Below, piece after piece: positions 26,256 to 35,692 of a stretch of 64,000 bases of DNA. Position 1 is the first letter of the stretch. Each line of letters begins with the position of its first letter. The translations under genes were made by a program, and so were the position numbers. Source of the DNA: Clostridium sp. AT4 (lineage in GTDB: Bacteria > Bacillota > Clostridia > Lachnospirales > Lachnospiraceae). The stretch lies in the NCBI RefSeq assembly GCF_001517625.2, contig NZ_LN999827.1, forward strand, positions 81,348 to 145,347. The letters are read 5' to 3'. Under the pieces are notes generated by a model, which was given only the letters and a program-made list of their open reading frames with translations, did no database searches and had not been told where the DNA came from.

Positions 26256-26987
26256 TCAGATCAGCGTACCCGTATCCTTACCCATATTCATCATCATCTG
26301 AAGACGGAGGATCTGCACCATATTAGACCAGTCTTCCCCGGAAAGGTTCTCTCCCTTTCCTGCTGCCAGAAGTGTACCAAGGCTGCTTCCTGTAAGGCCA
26401 CTTCCTATAAGGCTGCTCACTGCTGTACTGCCGGATGTTTTCCCATATGTCCCGGTACTCACCGTACGTCCTGCCAGGATCGTATTGTTTCCCGTATAAT
26501 CTGCCATGATCTTTTTTACATAATTCTGGGTTTCTTTATATGGTGGGATGCCTCCGTATTTGGTCACACTGCCCGGTCCAGCGTTATAGGCTGCCAATGC
26601 AAGGCTTACGTCTCCTCCGAACCGGTTCAGATTTTGTTTTAAGTATTTTGCCCCTCCAAGGATATTTTGTCTGGCATTGTAAGGATCGCTTACTCCAAGA
26701 GAACGGGCTGTTCCCGGCATCAGCTGCATCACGCCCATAGCCCCTGCTTTGGATACAGCCTTTGGATTAAACCCTGACTCCGCCTTTGCCACCGCCCTGA
26801 GAAGTTTAGAAGGGATCTGATATAAAGCAGAAGCTTCTTCAAAAATAGAATCCATATCTTCTTTTATGGTATTCAGCCCATTTTTCAGTATCCCCTGAAA
26901 TTCCTGGACCGGTGTTGTCTTCTGTGTCTGATCCGCTGCCTGTGCAGCTAACTTTCCCCCATCTCCTGTTATCGGTGCTAAACTCAT
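26256..26987 (-). CDS. lytic transglycosylase (SLT domain)
   Basis: 243 residues. The central SLT domain (about 75-180) has the catalytic Glu in AKAESGFNPKAVS, then GAMGVMQLMPGTARSLGV, AAYNAGPGSV and YVKKIM, the standard signature of family 1 lytic transglycosylases. It would cut peptidoglycan to let the rod or hook pass. No typical signal peptide is present (start MSLAPITGDGGKLAAQ), so export through the flagellar apparatus is possible, as inferred for other flagellar muramidases. The gene lies five bases after the upstream wall-binding protein gene and directly before the flagellin promoter. Confidence 0.9.
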   Translation of the reverse strand: MSLAPITGDGGKLAAQAADQTQKTTPVQEFQGILKNGLNTIKEDMDSIFEEASALYQIPSKLLRAVAKAESGFNPKAVSKAGAMGVMQLMPGTARSLGVSDPYNARQNILGGAKYLKQNLNRFGGDVSLALAAYNAGPGSVTKYGGIPPYKETQNYVKKIMADYTGNNTILAGRTVSTGTYGKTSGSTAVSSLIGSGLTGSSLGTLLAAGKGENLSGEDWSNMVQILRLQMMMNMGKDTGTLI

Positions 26988-26992
26988 ATTTC

Positions 26993-28141
26993 TTACTCCT
27001 TTCGGCCTGCGCCGTCTGCTCCCAGGTACCAGCCATCCTGAGAACAGTTTACTGCCATAGATCCATCGTTATTTAAATAATACCAGATATTTTTATCATA
27101 CAGCCAACCGGTCTTCATATCCCCATCCGGGTTTAAGTAATACCATTTTCCGTTTCCTGTGTTCACCCATCCGGTCTTCATACATCCATTTCCATCAAAA
27201 TAATACCATTTTCCACCATACAGGAACCAGCCCCTGGTTCGGTTTCCTTCAGCATTAAAGTAATACCATATACCTCCCACCAGCTTCCAGGTATTGACTG
27301 CCAGAGTACCATCCGGCATAACAAAGTTGTCTCCCTTTAGAGAACCTGCTGCGCCTGGACCAGTACTGCAGCTCTGGGAAGTTGCTGCATGTTTTTTTTC
27401 TTTCTCCTCTTCCTCACTGTCATCTATATCCTGTTCCTGTGATGTAACAAATTCCCCTTCTTTTAAGTATTTTTTCTGTTCTGCCGTAACCGGGACCGCT
27501 TTTACCTGATAATAGTAGATCTTGTCCGGATCTGTCATGTACTCCTTTAAGCTGACAGAGTTACCTGTAACTGTCATCCGTTTCACCACTTTATCATTTC
27601 CATATAAAGTCAGGGTATAGCCCGGAGCATAGTCTACCTTCTTCCACACTGCCTTTTCTGAGTCAAGTGAACTCCAGCCTGCTAAAGCTGTGTCACCCAG
27701 AACAGTGACCGGCGTATAGTCCACCTTTACCTGCATGGTGGTATTATCCAGGGCTTTCGCCGATACAAGATCCGCCCCGGTCACACGGCATTTGGATCGT
27801 CCAAGGGACACAGGGAAATACTTTCCCTGTGCAGCATCCACAGTGATCTCCATCCGTACCTTTTTACCAGGTTTCCAGTTTTCATACTCTGTTTTGTAAT
27901 AAATATCCCCAATGGATACCCCTGATCCGCTGATGGTGATCTGGGGCTGTGGTATTTCCTCCGGATCTCCAAAAGTGGTGTTAAATGTAATACTCATGGT
28001 CTCGATGATGCTGCTGTCTGCCCCATAAGCTGTATACACTGTGTACATATGAAAGATTCCCCCTGGTACAGACTGTAAACTTCCTGTTCCAAGCAGCAGT
28101 CCTGTTCCGGCACAAAGGAGTATTTTTCTGATCATTTTCAT
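26993..28141 (-). CDS. secreted protein with C-terminal choline-binding-type wall repeats
   Basis: 382 residues. An N-terminal signal sequence (basic start, then ILLCAGTGLLLGTGSLQSV) precedes a beta-rich region with fibronectin-III-like character, a Glu-rich stretch near 245 and four to five CW-binding repeats at the C terminus (GIWYYFNAEGNRTRGW, KWYYFDGNGCMKTGW, KWYYLNPDGDMKTGW, IWYYLNNDGSMA). Such repeats bind choline-decorated or related teichoic acids. ATG at 28141 is chosen for its GAGGA spacing; ATG at 28147 lies too close. It is in the flhX-to-flagellin gene run, so a role in the wall around the flagellum or in surface anchoring is inferred. Confidence 0.83.
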   Translation of the reverse strand: MKMIRKILLCAGTGLLLGTGSLQSVPGGIFHMYTVYTAYGADSSIIETMSITFNTTFGDPEEIPQPQITISGSGVSIGDIYYKTEYENWKPGKKVRMEITVDAAQGKYFPVSLGRSKCRVTGADLVSAKALDNTTMQVKVDYTPVTVLGDTALAGWSSLDSEKAVWKKVDYAPGYTLTLYGNDKVVKRMTVTGNSVSLKEYMTDPDKIYYYQVKAVPVTAEQKKYLKEGEFVTSQEQDIDDSEEEEKEKKHAATSQSCSTGPGAAGSLKGDNFVMPDGTLAVNTWKLVGGIWYYFNAEGNRTRGWFLYGGKWYYFDGNGCMKTGWVNTGNGKWYYLNPDGDMKTGWLYDKNIWYYLNNDGSMAVNCSQDGWYLGADGAGRKE

Positions 28142-28160
28142 ATCCATTCCTCACATATCT

Positions 28161-29573
28161 TTACCTGTACCAGATCCCGTCCTCATTAACATAGAATCCA
28201 TTGATATACTGGTTTTTTGCCATTTCACCTGAATCCGGCCAGAAATAATACCAATTGCCGTCAACCTGATACCAGCCGGTAACCATAACTCCGTCAGCAT
28301 CCAGGAAATAAGTTTTCCCTTCCCGGATCAGCCAGCCGGTAAACATGGCTCCCTGAAGGCTGTTGTCAAGTGTGTTTAAGTAATACCAGGAACCATTCTG
28401 TTCCAGCCAGCCGGTATATAAGGATCCGTCTTCTCTGAAAAAGTAATAATCCGCCCCTATGATCTTCCAGCCTCCATAAGCCATGGTTCCCTGTGTATGC
28501 CCATTTTCCGTTAATGGCCAGAAATAATACCACTGTCCATTGATCTTTGCCCATCCGACCGCCATTTCCCCGGTATCATACAGGTAATACCAGTCATTTG
28601 CTACCTTCTGCCAGCCGGTAAGCATCGTGCCATTAACATCAAAATAATACCAGTATCCGTTGACCAACTGCCATGCCCCCCGACATATAGAGCCATCCGG
28701 AAATCTGTAATTCCATACATTGTCTTTTTTTACCCAGCCTACTGTATCTGTGGTTCCGGACTTTGCCGAAGGATTTTTTGACTGCTGTCCTTTACCATCT
28801 GATACATACCGGTCTGTAATGGAAAGCTCCCCGGATTCTGCCCATTCACTTTTTCCACCATATTTTTTCTGGGAATCTGTTCCCGGTACTGTGCGCACCT
28901 TAAAGGTATACTCTCCTGTTTTTGTCATATATGGATAAAAATTATACTGGACCGCACTGGTCTGGGAGACGCTGTAAACTTTTGATTTTCCTCTGTAAAG
29001 CTGTACCTCGTAATAACCGGAGGTGTTATCCGGTTTTTCCCATTTAGCCTGTCCCAGGCTTTTTTCATTCCACCAGGCATCTTCCGGAGCAGCATAGTCT
29101 CCTTTGATCCCGTTTACCCGCAGGGTAACTACAAGATCATCCCCGTCTCTCCTGGCAGACACAAAGGTTCCCCCGCTGATCTTTACATTGGCTTTTTTGT
29201 AGCTGGAAACAAAATAATCTTCGCTGACATCTTCCGGTTCCAGGGTGACTTTCATCTGAGGTTCTTCAGAAGCCTTCAGTTCATTGGAGCTTTTATCCGT
29301 CCATTCAGCCTCAGAAACGCTGTATTTACTTCCCCCTGCATCTACTGCCACTTCTCCATCTGAAACTGTGGTCGTTTCCAGTTTTATATCCGGAAGCTTG
29401 CTGCCTGCTTCCAGCTTGGATGTAACACGGATATTTACTGTTTTAATCTCTTTTGCTGCTGCAAAAGCATCTATCTTTCCCCACTGAAACAGCAGGGCTC
29501 CTGAAAGGAGGAGCAGAAGCATTTTATGTCTGTGTCTGAACTTTCTGTCAGGTATTTTCGGATTTTGTTTCAT
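28161..29573 (-). CDS. secreted protein with an array of choline-binding-type wall repeats
   Basis: 470 residues. After a basic N terminus comes a hydrophobic signal (MLLLLLSGALLFQWG) ending at about AFAAAKE. Residues about 45-260 are beta-rich and resemble those of the neighbouring protein (EVQLYRGKSKVYSVSQ; YTFKVRTVPGT). The C-terminal 190 residues hold about nine repeats of the form WYYFDVNGTMLTGWQKV. Start ATG at 29573 has GGAGG in front; the longer frame lacks a site. It overlaps the flhX gene by 26 bases. The pair of related wall-binding proteins in a flagellar operon suggests duplication. No catalytic domain is seen. Confidence 0.83.
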   Translation of the reverse strand: MKQNPKIPDRKFRHRHKMLLLLLSGALLFQWGKIDAFAAAKEIKTVNIRVTSKLEAGSKLPDIKLETTTVSDGEVAVDAGGSKYSVSEAEWTDKSSNELKASEEPQMKVTLEPEDVSEDYFVSSYKKANVKISGGTFVSARRDGDDLVVTLRVNGIKGDYAAPEDAWWNEKSLGQAKWEKPDNTSGYYEVQLYRGKSKVYSVSQTSAVQYNFYPYMTKTGEYTFKVRTVPGTDSQKKYGGKSEWAESGELSITDRYVSDGKGQQSKNPSAKSGTTDTVGWVKKDNVWNYRFPDGSICRGAWQLVNGYWYYFDVNGTMLTGWQKVANDWYYLYDTGEMAVGWAKINGQWYYFWPLTENGHTQGTMAYGGWKIIGADYYFFREDGSLYTGWLEQNGSWYYLNTLDNSLQGAMFTGWLIREGKTYFLDADGVMVTGWYQVDGNWYYFWPDSGEMAKNQYINGFYVNEDGIWYR

Positions 29574-29859
29574 TCTCTTTTTCCTCCGGTGACGGCACAT
29601 ATCCTAAAAAGTAAATATAGATCTCTATGATCGCCTGATATAATTCTTCCGGCACAGCCGCTCCCAGCTGTAACCTGCTTAAAAGGGTTGCAAGGGAATC
29701 ATCCTCATAAACCGGAACCCCAGACTTTCTGGCTGCTTCCGTGATCTTTTCTGCCATATATCCCATTCCGGAAGCAACGATCACCGGGGCGCTGTCCTTT
29801 TCCGGTGAATATTGAAGTGCAACTGCTTTTTGTTCTAATAACCGCTCAAACGCTGACAT
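29548..29859 (-). CDS. flhX: FlhX, stand-alone FlhB cytoplasmic-domain homologue
   Basis: 103 residues that match the part of FlhB downstream of the NPTH self-cleavage site: AVALQYSPEKDSAPVIVASG, AEKITEAARKSGVPVYED, LATLLSRLQLGAAVPEELYQAI. It lacks the membrane domain and the cleavage motif. In other bacteria such proteins (B. subtilis YlqH) can partly replace the FlhB C-terminal fragment in substrate switching of the export gate. It overlaps the end of the ylqG-like gene by 14 bases, so translation is probably coupled. An in-frame ATG at 29868 is an alternative start but lies too close to the GGAG site. Confidence 0.85.
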   Translation of the reverse strand: MSAFERLLEQKAVALQYSPEKDSAPVIVASGMGYMAEKITEAARKSGVPVYEDDSLATLLSRLQLGAAVPEELYQAIIEIYIYFLGYVPSPEEKENETKSENT

Positions 29860-31270
29860 TAATACCATTCTCCTTTTTTCTTATCTTTGGGAAAACATCC
29901 AGCAGACGGTAATGAGCTTTCCTTTCCTGCACCTGCATCATTTTCACGCGCATCCCGTTTCTGGTACATATTTCCTGAAGCTTTGCCTGTATCTCTCCGG
30001 CGCCGGCAGAAAGATTTTTCGGAACTCCCAGCTCTATGGATATTTTATGATCCTGGAGATCTGCCAGAAGCTGGAAATCTCCCAATCCCCTGATCTCAAA
30101 GTCCACCAGAAGGCGTATTTTCCTGCCTCCATCTTTTTCTTCTTCTTTTTTCTCTGCATCCGGATCAATCCAAAATTCAGATACAGCCTCTTTTCCCTGA
30201 TATTGGAAAGGAAGGATAAAATGATTTACAGGCATATATACGCTTTCGTTTACCAGCATCCCACGCATCAGCTGGTAAAAATCCTGTACATGTTCCAGCC
30301 CGGCTTCTCCTTTGGCCCCTCTTTCCACAAGTGAGCCAAAAAGATCTCCATAAATATTTCTTTTTTTTCCTTCCTGGCCGGTAAGTACAGCATACAGTTC
30401 TTCAGGCTCTGTTTCAAAAAAACGTTTAAAATCCCTATTAACTGCCATTTGTTCAAAAAGACTCCTTAGAAGGGCACTGCTTCCGTTTTCATAACGCGCC
30501 CCATAAAGGATCAGCTGGATCACGCTGCTTCTTACATTGCCATAATCATGGGTACGGGAAATATATCTTGAAAGAAAGGGGACCAGCTTCTGAAACAGAA
30601 CCTGGGAATTTTCCTTCGTTTCCCCATTTTCTGCCTTCCAGTCCAGCTGATCCAGAATCGATGCGTATTCCTGTCTTACAGAGGTGTAAAGCATTCCTTT
30701 TATTTCATCTGTCAGTTCCTGCATCTGCCCTAAAAGATGCTCACCGCTGGAATAATTGTTGAATACCTGAAGGAATTTAAGGGCTGTTTCCTGCAGGCCT
30801 CTGTTTCCTTCCTGCTGTAAAAGAGTTCTCAGGTTTTCAAAGAAAGTACCGGAAAATTTTGTCTGTCCCTGCATTTTTAAAAAATCCAGCAGCTGGCCAG
30901 GATCTTCAAACCTGGCAGAATCCAGCAGCTGCTGCACCATTTTACCCAGATCTTCATCGCCTTTAGCGATAAAGGCTCCATCCCAGAACAGGATCCGGCC
31001 CAGGGAATCCTTTATTTCATTTTCCTGCCCCAGCTTCTGAAGAAAGTCAGTATAATTTCCATTATAATTGCGGATGCCGAAGCCACTTTCACTTTCCTGG
31101 TCACCAGCGGTGCCGCTTTTCTGTCCATCTGCCCGCACTACACGAGATGGGTCAGAAGGATTCTGGATCTGGGAACTGTTCAGGGCGCTTTGCTGCTCCT
31201 CGCCTGTATGGACATTTCTATTATTATCTATATATCTAGAAGGATCTGTTACCTGTAATATATTAGACAT
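29846..31270 (-). CDS. YlqG-like protein with FliK-like C terminus
   Basis: 474 residues, no signal or membrane segment. The N terminus (MSNILQVTDPSRYIDNNRNV) is low in complexity, the middle is helical, and the last 120 residues (RKIRLLVDFEIRGLGDFQLL, ISIELGVPKNL) resemble the C-terminal substrate-switch fold of FliK-like proteins. The order ylqG-flhX mirrors B. subtilis ylqG-ylqH, which supports the assignment more than sequence alone does. Function is unproven; a part in export switching or in hook-length control is inferred. Start ATG at 31270. A sigma-28-like promoter lies about 70 bases upstream. Confidence 0.65.
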   Translation of the reverse strand: MSNILQVTDPSRYIDNNRNVHTGEEQQSALNSSQIQNPSDPSRVVRADGQKSGTAGDQESESGFGIRNYNGNYTDFLQKLGQENEIKDSLGRILFWDGAFIAKGDEDLGKMVQQLLDSARFEDPGQLLDFLKMQGQTKFSGTFFENLRTLLQQEGNRGLQETALKFLQVFNNYSSGEHLLGQMQELTDEIKGMLYTSVRQEYASILDQLDWKAENGETKENSQVLFQKLVPFLSRYISRTHDYGNVRSSVIQLILYGARYENGSSALLRSLFEQMAVNRDFKRFFETEPEELYAVLTGQEGKKRNIYGDLFGSLVERGAKGEAGLEHVQDFYQLMRGMLVNESVYMPVNHFILPFQYQGKEAVSEFWIDPDAEKKEEEKDGGRKIRLLVDFEIRGLGDFQLLADLQDHKISIELGVPKNLSAGAGEIQAKLQEICTRNGMRVKMMQVQERKAHYRLLDVFPKIRKKENGINVSV

Positions 31271-31341
31271 GATTTATTCCTTTTCTTTTTGATTCTATAA
31301 TATTAATATAGGTTTATCCTGCATACCTCCATATGTATATT

Positions 31342-31365
31342 TAATCGGCGTTTTCCCGTTTTTTA
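31342..31365 (-). promoter_or_regulatory. sigma-28 promoter of the ylqG-like/flhX operon
   Basis: TAAA (31365-31362), a 12-base gap, then GCCGATTA (31349-31342) on the minus strand. It shares the 220-base divergent region with flgM; on the plus strand a weaker GACGATAA is seen at 31400-31407. Confidence 0.65.
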
Positions 31366-31490
31366 TAATTATTATTTTTCTTATATTTTCAAGAAAAAAG
31401 ACGATAATTTACATAGATTCAGTAAGCATGTGAAAATCACAGGATACTTTTGTGGTCCTGCCGTTTTATTTTAAGGGGAGGAGTAATTAT

Positions 31491-31802
31491 ATGAAAATTC
31501 AAAATTTTATCCAGGAGCAAATATATATGGAACATGTATCAATGAGACAAAGCAATATTGCTTTGTCTGATAATATTTCTGCAAAACCGGCTGATCTTGA
31601 CCGGGCCAGTTTTGAATACACCGAAGGTATTTCGGCGGATGAAACACTTTTCGCACGCTCTCTGGCCCACAGCATTACAGAAGATGTCTGCCGCGATAGG
31701 GGCGTTTCTGTTGAAAAGGTTGCCCAGCTGAAAAAACAGGTTGAGGAAGGAACCTACGAACCGGATCCCATGGCCATTGCAAGGGCCATGTATGATCTAT
31801 GA
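31491..31802 (+). CDS. flgM: anti-sigma-28 factor FlgM
   Basis: 103 residues. FlgM holds FliA until the hook is done, then leaves through the export gate. The C-terminal sigma-binding part is typical: DVCRDRGVSVEKVAQLKKQV then EEGTYEPDPMAIARAMYDL. The start ATG at 31491 sits behind GGGGAGGAG and replaces a longer frame. It opens the plus-strand flgM-csrA operon and overlaps flgN by four bases (ATGA). The cognate fliA is at 47330-48136 on the other strand. Confidence 0.93.
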   Translation: MKIQNFIQEQIYMEHVSMRQSNIALSDNISAKPADLDRASFEYTEGISADETLFARSLAHSITEDVCRDRGVSVEKVAQLKKQVEEGTYEPDPMAIARAMYDL

Positions 31803-32227
31803 GGGCGCCTGAAAGCCTGATCCCGGTATTAGAACAGCTGTGTACTGTATTAGAACAGCTATGCCAGGTTGAGGCTGATAAACTAACTATTATTTCAGCT
31901 GATCATCCCGACCAGCTGGAATCTCTTTTAAATGATGAAAACATGCTTTTACTGCAGCTGCGCGGACTAGATAAAAAACGAAGTGATCTTCTTCGCAGGT
32001 CGGGTCTTGAGGGGCTTACTTTCCGCCAGATTTTGATGCAGGAGGACAGCGAGGAGGCTGTGGCACTTCTCTCTCCGATCTTGGAACGGTTATCCAGCCA
32101 GGCTGAAAAGCTGAAAAAAGTAAAAGGTGGCACAGACCGTCTGATCCGGATCCGCATGAAGCAGTTAGAACAGCGCCTTGCCGGTGCGAAGCAGAGCGAT
32201 CCTCATGTTTATGACAAATATGTCTGA
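31799..32227 (+). CDS. flgN: FlgN-type export chaperone
   Basis: 142 residues, all-helical, with a direct repeat LEQLCTVLEQLCQV near the N terminus. FlgN keeps the hook-filament junction proteins FlgK and FlgL unfolded and guides them to the export ATPase. Sequence similarity in this family is low; the assignment rests on size, helical character and place between flgM and flgK. ATGA overlap with flgM implies coupled translation. The C terminus is basic and Gln-rich, as expected for substrate binding. Confidence 0.85.
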   Translation: MRAPESLIPVLEQLCTVLEQLCQVEADKLTIISADHPDQLESLLNDENMLLLQLRGLDKKRSDLLRRSGLEGLTFRQILMQEDSEEAVALLSPILERLSSQAEKLKKVKGGTDRLIRIRMKQLEQRLAGAKQSDPHVYDKYV

Positions 32228-32278
32228 TAAAACTGTGGGGACTGCAGGATATTTATATTTCGGAGGTAATAACACTTT

Positions 32279-33955
32279 ATGGTAAGAGCAACTTTTTCCG
32301 GTTTTAATACCGCTCTGTCCGCTCTCCAGGCCAACCAGAAACGTCTGGATATTACAGGACAGAATTTGTCAAATATGAATACTGCCGGATATACCAGGCA
32401 GCAGTTAGAGGCATCCAGCCTTAATTATACGAATCCTGTTTCCCATTATTCTAATGGGAATGAAACTGCAGTAGGCTTTGGGGTAAGCATGGACCGGGTC
32501 TCACAGATCAGAGATCCTTATCTGGATATCCAGTACCGCAACCAGTCTGCTGACTGCAGCTATACCAATCGTTTACAGACTGCCCTTAATTCCCTGTCAA
32601 AGGTACTGGACGAAACAACCATTTCCGGCATCCGTAAGGCATTTGATGATGTCCAGTCTACCCTTACAAGCATGCAGGATCCTGCAAAGGTATCCGATCC
32701 CATCTATGAAAGTGAGCTGCGAACTAAAATGCAGTCTGTATGTAATCTTTTTAACCAGGCATCCAGACAGATCACACAGGCCGAACAGAATGAATTTCAA
32801 AGGCTCACAGGGGAAGGCAGCAGTGAACAGGGCGATGTGCAGAAGATCAATGACATCCTCCGTCAGATCGGCGACCTGAACGTGCAGATCAAACGTAACC
32901 AGGTTGCCGGTCATCCTTCTCTGGAACTGCAGGATGAACGTAATCTTCTCCTGGATGAGCTTTCCGGTTATATTCCTATTGAAACCAGATATTACAAGGA
33001 TGATGCCCATTCCGGGAATAACGCCTATGACTATGATGCAAATGGTGCTGTGATCGGCAAGAAGGATTGGCCTGATGACCTGGAAGTGAGCATGGATTAC
33101 ATTGATGCCCAGGGAAAGAGCCAGAAGCTGATCCTGGTAAACGGATCTGACCTTGGTGCTAACGGTCTCACAAAAAACTACGGTCAGTTAAGTGTGTTAA
33201 AAGGCGATCACCAGACAGCTGCTTCTGTTTCTGATCCTGCAGACATTTCCATCAAGTTTGAAAAAGCCCCCAGCTATAAAGGAAACGGACCGGCAGCTAC
33301 CAATGATGTATACGCAGAGTTAAAAGGGATCCGTTTTGAAGGCGGCTCTCTTCAGGCAAGCCTGGATATGCTCCAGAAAACAGGTACCGGCAAGGTGATA
33401 AATGGATCTACTGCTGTGGATGATGTCCGTGGATACCAGTATTACTCAGAAAAACTGGATCAGTTAGCTTCAACTTTCGCAAAATCCATGAATGACATCA
33501 ACAATGGCAAAAACCACACGGATCAGAATCTTTTATCTAATTCCACCAATGACTCAACAACTGGTATAACAGCCGGAAATATTGGTATCAGCAAAGGCTG
33601 GACCAGTGGAACGATCCATATTTCTACAGACGGCACCAACCGCACAGATACAATCCTTGATATGATCGCAGCTATGAAGGATACCACGAAATTGAATGGG
33701 AAAACATTTGCTGATTATATGAATAACCTTTCCACCCAGCTGGCCTCTGATTCCAGTTCCAACCAGACCGTATTAAAAACAGGCACAACTGTTTTAAACA
33801 GTATCCTGGACTCCAGGGATTCTCTTTCCGGTGTCAGCTTAGATGAAGAAGCAACCAATATGATGGCCTACGTTTCAGCCTATAATGCTGCTTCCCGGCT
33901 GATGACTGCCCTTGATGAAGTGTTGAATACCCTGATCAGTAATACTGGTGCATAA
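32279..33955 (+). CDS. flgK: hook-filament junction protein FlgK
   Basis: 558 residues. It forms the first junction ring on the hook. The N-terminal rod-type motif is ATFSGFNTALSALQANQKRL and LDITGQNLSNMNTAGYTRQQ; the C terminus (VSLDEEATNMMAYVSAYNAA, LMTALDEVLNTLISN) is the paired D0 helix. The long centre (about 180-450) is the exposed, variable part. Start ATG at 32279 follows CGGAGG. It lies 51 bases after flgN and 22 bases before flgL. Confidence 0.96.
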   Translation: MVRATFSGFNTALSALQANQKRLDITGQNLSNMNTAGYTRQQLEASSLNYTNPVSHYSNGNETAVGFGVSMDRVSQIRDPYLDIQYRNQSADCSYTNRLQTALNSLSKVLDETTISGIRKAFDDVQSTLTSMQDPAKVSDPIYESELRTKMQSVCNLFNQASRQITQAEQNEFQRLTGEGSSEQGDVQKINDILRQIGDLNVQIKRNQVAGHPSLELQDERNLLLDELSGYIPIETRYYKDDAHSGNNAYDYDANGAVIGKKDWPDDLEVSMDYIDAQGKSQKLILVNGSDLGANGLTKNYGQLSVLKGDHQTAASVSDPADISIKFEKAPSYKGNGPAATNDVYAELKGIRFEGGSLQASLDMLQKTGTGKVINGSTAVDDVRGYQYYSEKLDQLASTFAKSMNDINNGKNHTDQNLLSNSTNDSTTGITAGNIGISKGWTSGTIHISTDGTNRTDTILDMIAAMKDTTKLNGKTFADYMNNLSTQLASDSSSNQTVLKTGTTVLNSILDSRDSLSGVSLDEEATNMMAYVSAYNAASRLMTALDEVLNTLISNTGA

Positions 33956-33977
33956 ATATAAGGAGGATTAATAAATT

Positions 33978-35099
33978 ATGAGAGTTGTACGTTCATCTGT
34001 TTACCGCAGATATACTTCTTCTTTAAATGATCTTCAAAGCAATCTGAACAAAAGCATGAACAAGGTTTCTACCGGCGCTGCTTATGAAACAGCTGCTGAT
34101 AATCCTCTTGCTTATTACCAGGGAAAGAAAATGGATCATTTATATCAGGATGCAAAGAGTAAAAGTTCTATTTTAGGTGATATTAAAAACCGTCTGTACC
34201 AACAGGAGCAGGGCGCAAGGGATATCCAGAAGACTTTAAGCAACAGTAAGACTTCCATGCAGTATGTGCTGGATTCCTCCCACAACAGCTCAAAAACTTC
34301 TGTCCAGACAAAAAGAGATGCTCTTCTTCAGGATGTGCAGAGCATGGTCAGTAATCTGAACAGTCAGTATCAGGATTTTTATATTTACGGCGGAAATGAT
34401 ATTACAACAGCTCCGTTTTCTTTAAGCGGAGATGGAAAAACCCTTACTTATACCCATAAGTATTCAGACGGTACCACAAAGACGGTCAATATGACCATGG
34501 CTTATGATAAAGATAAAAATACTTACAGTTATCATTTAAGCGATGATGACCTGAACAACCTTGTGACAGCTATGAGAGAACAAGGCCGGGTAGATATCGG
34601 TTATGGCGATATTTCCAACCGCCAGTCTCTTTTAGATACCTATACAGGAGGACTGAATATGCTTACGGGACTTACTTCAGATTCCTTAAATGCCATGTCT
34701 GATGCGGATGCAAGGGATGCGGTCAAAGCTGCCCTGGAAACAACTCCTGTGGCACTTCTCAGCCGTTCGGTTATGGCCTGTGATAATTATATCAATGATA
34801 CTACGACCGTTGATCAATTTACAGATACTATGGGCAGTGTACTTAAAGATGCAGCTAATACAGAGCATACCATCAGCACCATTTACAGCGACCTTGGCAA
34901 TAAATATTCCCTGGTAGAAACTACAAAAACCCGTCTTGATACTTTAAGCGACAACCTGACAGAGGAATACAAAGACATTCTCGGAGCTGATCCTTATGAA
35001 GCCATCACAGAAATGTACTCTTACCAGTATTCTTATTCTGCTGCTTTAAAAATGGGGTCAAACCTGATGCAGTCATCTCTTTTTGATTTTATAAAATGA
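33978..35099 (+). CDS. flgL: hook-filament junction protein FlgL
   Basis: 373 residues. It forms the second junction ring between FlgK and the filament. The N terminus (RVVRSSVYRRYTSSLNDLQS, MNKVSTGAAYETAADNPLAY) and C-terminal helix (YSYSAALKMGSNLMQSSLFD) are flagellin-like. Start ATG at 33978 follows AAGGAGG. Directly behind flgK, as usual. A short A-rich spacer of 74 bases without a clear hairpin leads to the next gene. Confidence 0.95.
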   Translation: MRVVRSSVYRRYTSSLNDLQSNLNKSMNKVSTGAAYETAADNPLAYYQGKKMDHLYQDAKSKSSILGDIKNRLYQQEQGARDIQKTLSNSKTSMQYVLDSSHNSSKTSVQTKRDALLQDVQSMVSNLNSQYQDFYIYGGNDITTAPFSLSGDGKTLTYTHKYSDGTTKTVNMTMAYDKDKNTYSYHLSDDDLNNLVTAMREQGRVDIGYGDISNRQSLLDTYTGGLNMLTGLTSDSLNAMSDADARDAVKAALETTPVALLSRSVMACDNYINDTTTVDQFTDTMGSVLKDAANTEHTISTIYSDLGNKYSLVETTKTRLDTLSDNLTEEYKDILGADPYEAITEMYSYQYSYSAALKMGSNLMQSSLFDFIK

Positions 35100-35173
35100 T
35101 ACCGGTACATTGTTTACAAAAAACAAGCAAAAAAATAACTTTCCATTTTCAGGTCTGAAGAAGGTGAAGATAT

Positions 35174-35665
35174 ATGAAACCTGTGATTGAAGCAAATTTT
35201 AAACCTTTTGAATCTGTCCGTTTCCGTCAAAATGCCAGGCTGGTTTCAAAGGACCAGCTGGCAGCAAGACAGCATCAGGCTATTTCCCAATACCGCCTGA
35301 AAGCACGTCAGGCTCAAAATTACGGGATCAGTTCTCTGGAAAGCATGACCTGTATCCAGAATATCAGACAAGCTTTTGATCTCCAGGATACTGTCCAAAG
35401 AGTACATGGCACAGCAAACGTTTCTGGATCAGGAAACAGCTTTGGTGATCCATTTTCTGGCAGCCCTGACAATAATGGGTTGTATACCCTTCAGAGAGGT
35501 GAATTTGAATTTCGTGTGGCATCTGGCGATCTGGAATACATACCAGCCCTGGAAATGACCATCATAACCTCTTACCCTGAAGTAGAATTTATATATACCG
35601 GCACCCCCAATTATGTTCCACCAAAAAAAGAGCCGGATTCCCCTGCTCTTAATGTTACCATATAA
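35174..35665 (+). CDS. YviE-like flagellar operon protein (DUF6470 type)
   Basis: 163 residues. Place between flgL and fliW matches B. subtilis yviE. The last 60 residues (GEFEFRVASGDLEYIPALEM, then TYPEVEFIYTGTPNYVPP-like text) carry the pattern of that family; the N-terminal half is basic and helical (RHQAISQYRLKARQAQNYG-like). Function is not established; the strict position suggests a part in filament assembly or in the FliW/CsrA control step. Start ATG at 35174 is preceded by GAAGAAGGTGAAG. No signal peptide or membrane segment is seen. Confidence 0.7.
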   Translation: MKPVIEANFKPFESVRFRQNARLVSKDQLAARQHQAISQYRLKARQAQNYGISSLESMTCIQNIRQAFDLQDTVQRVHGTANVSGSGNSFGDPFSGSPDNNGLYTLQRGEFEFRVASGDLEYIPALEMTIITSYPEVEFIYTGTPNYVPPKKEPDSPALNVTI

Positions 35666-35692
35666 AAACTGACCCCGGAGGCTTATACAAGC

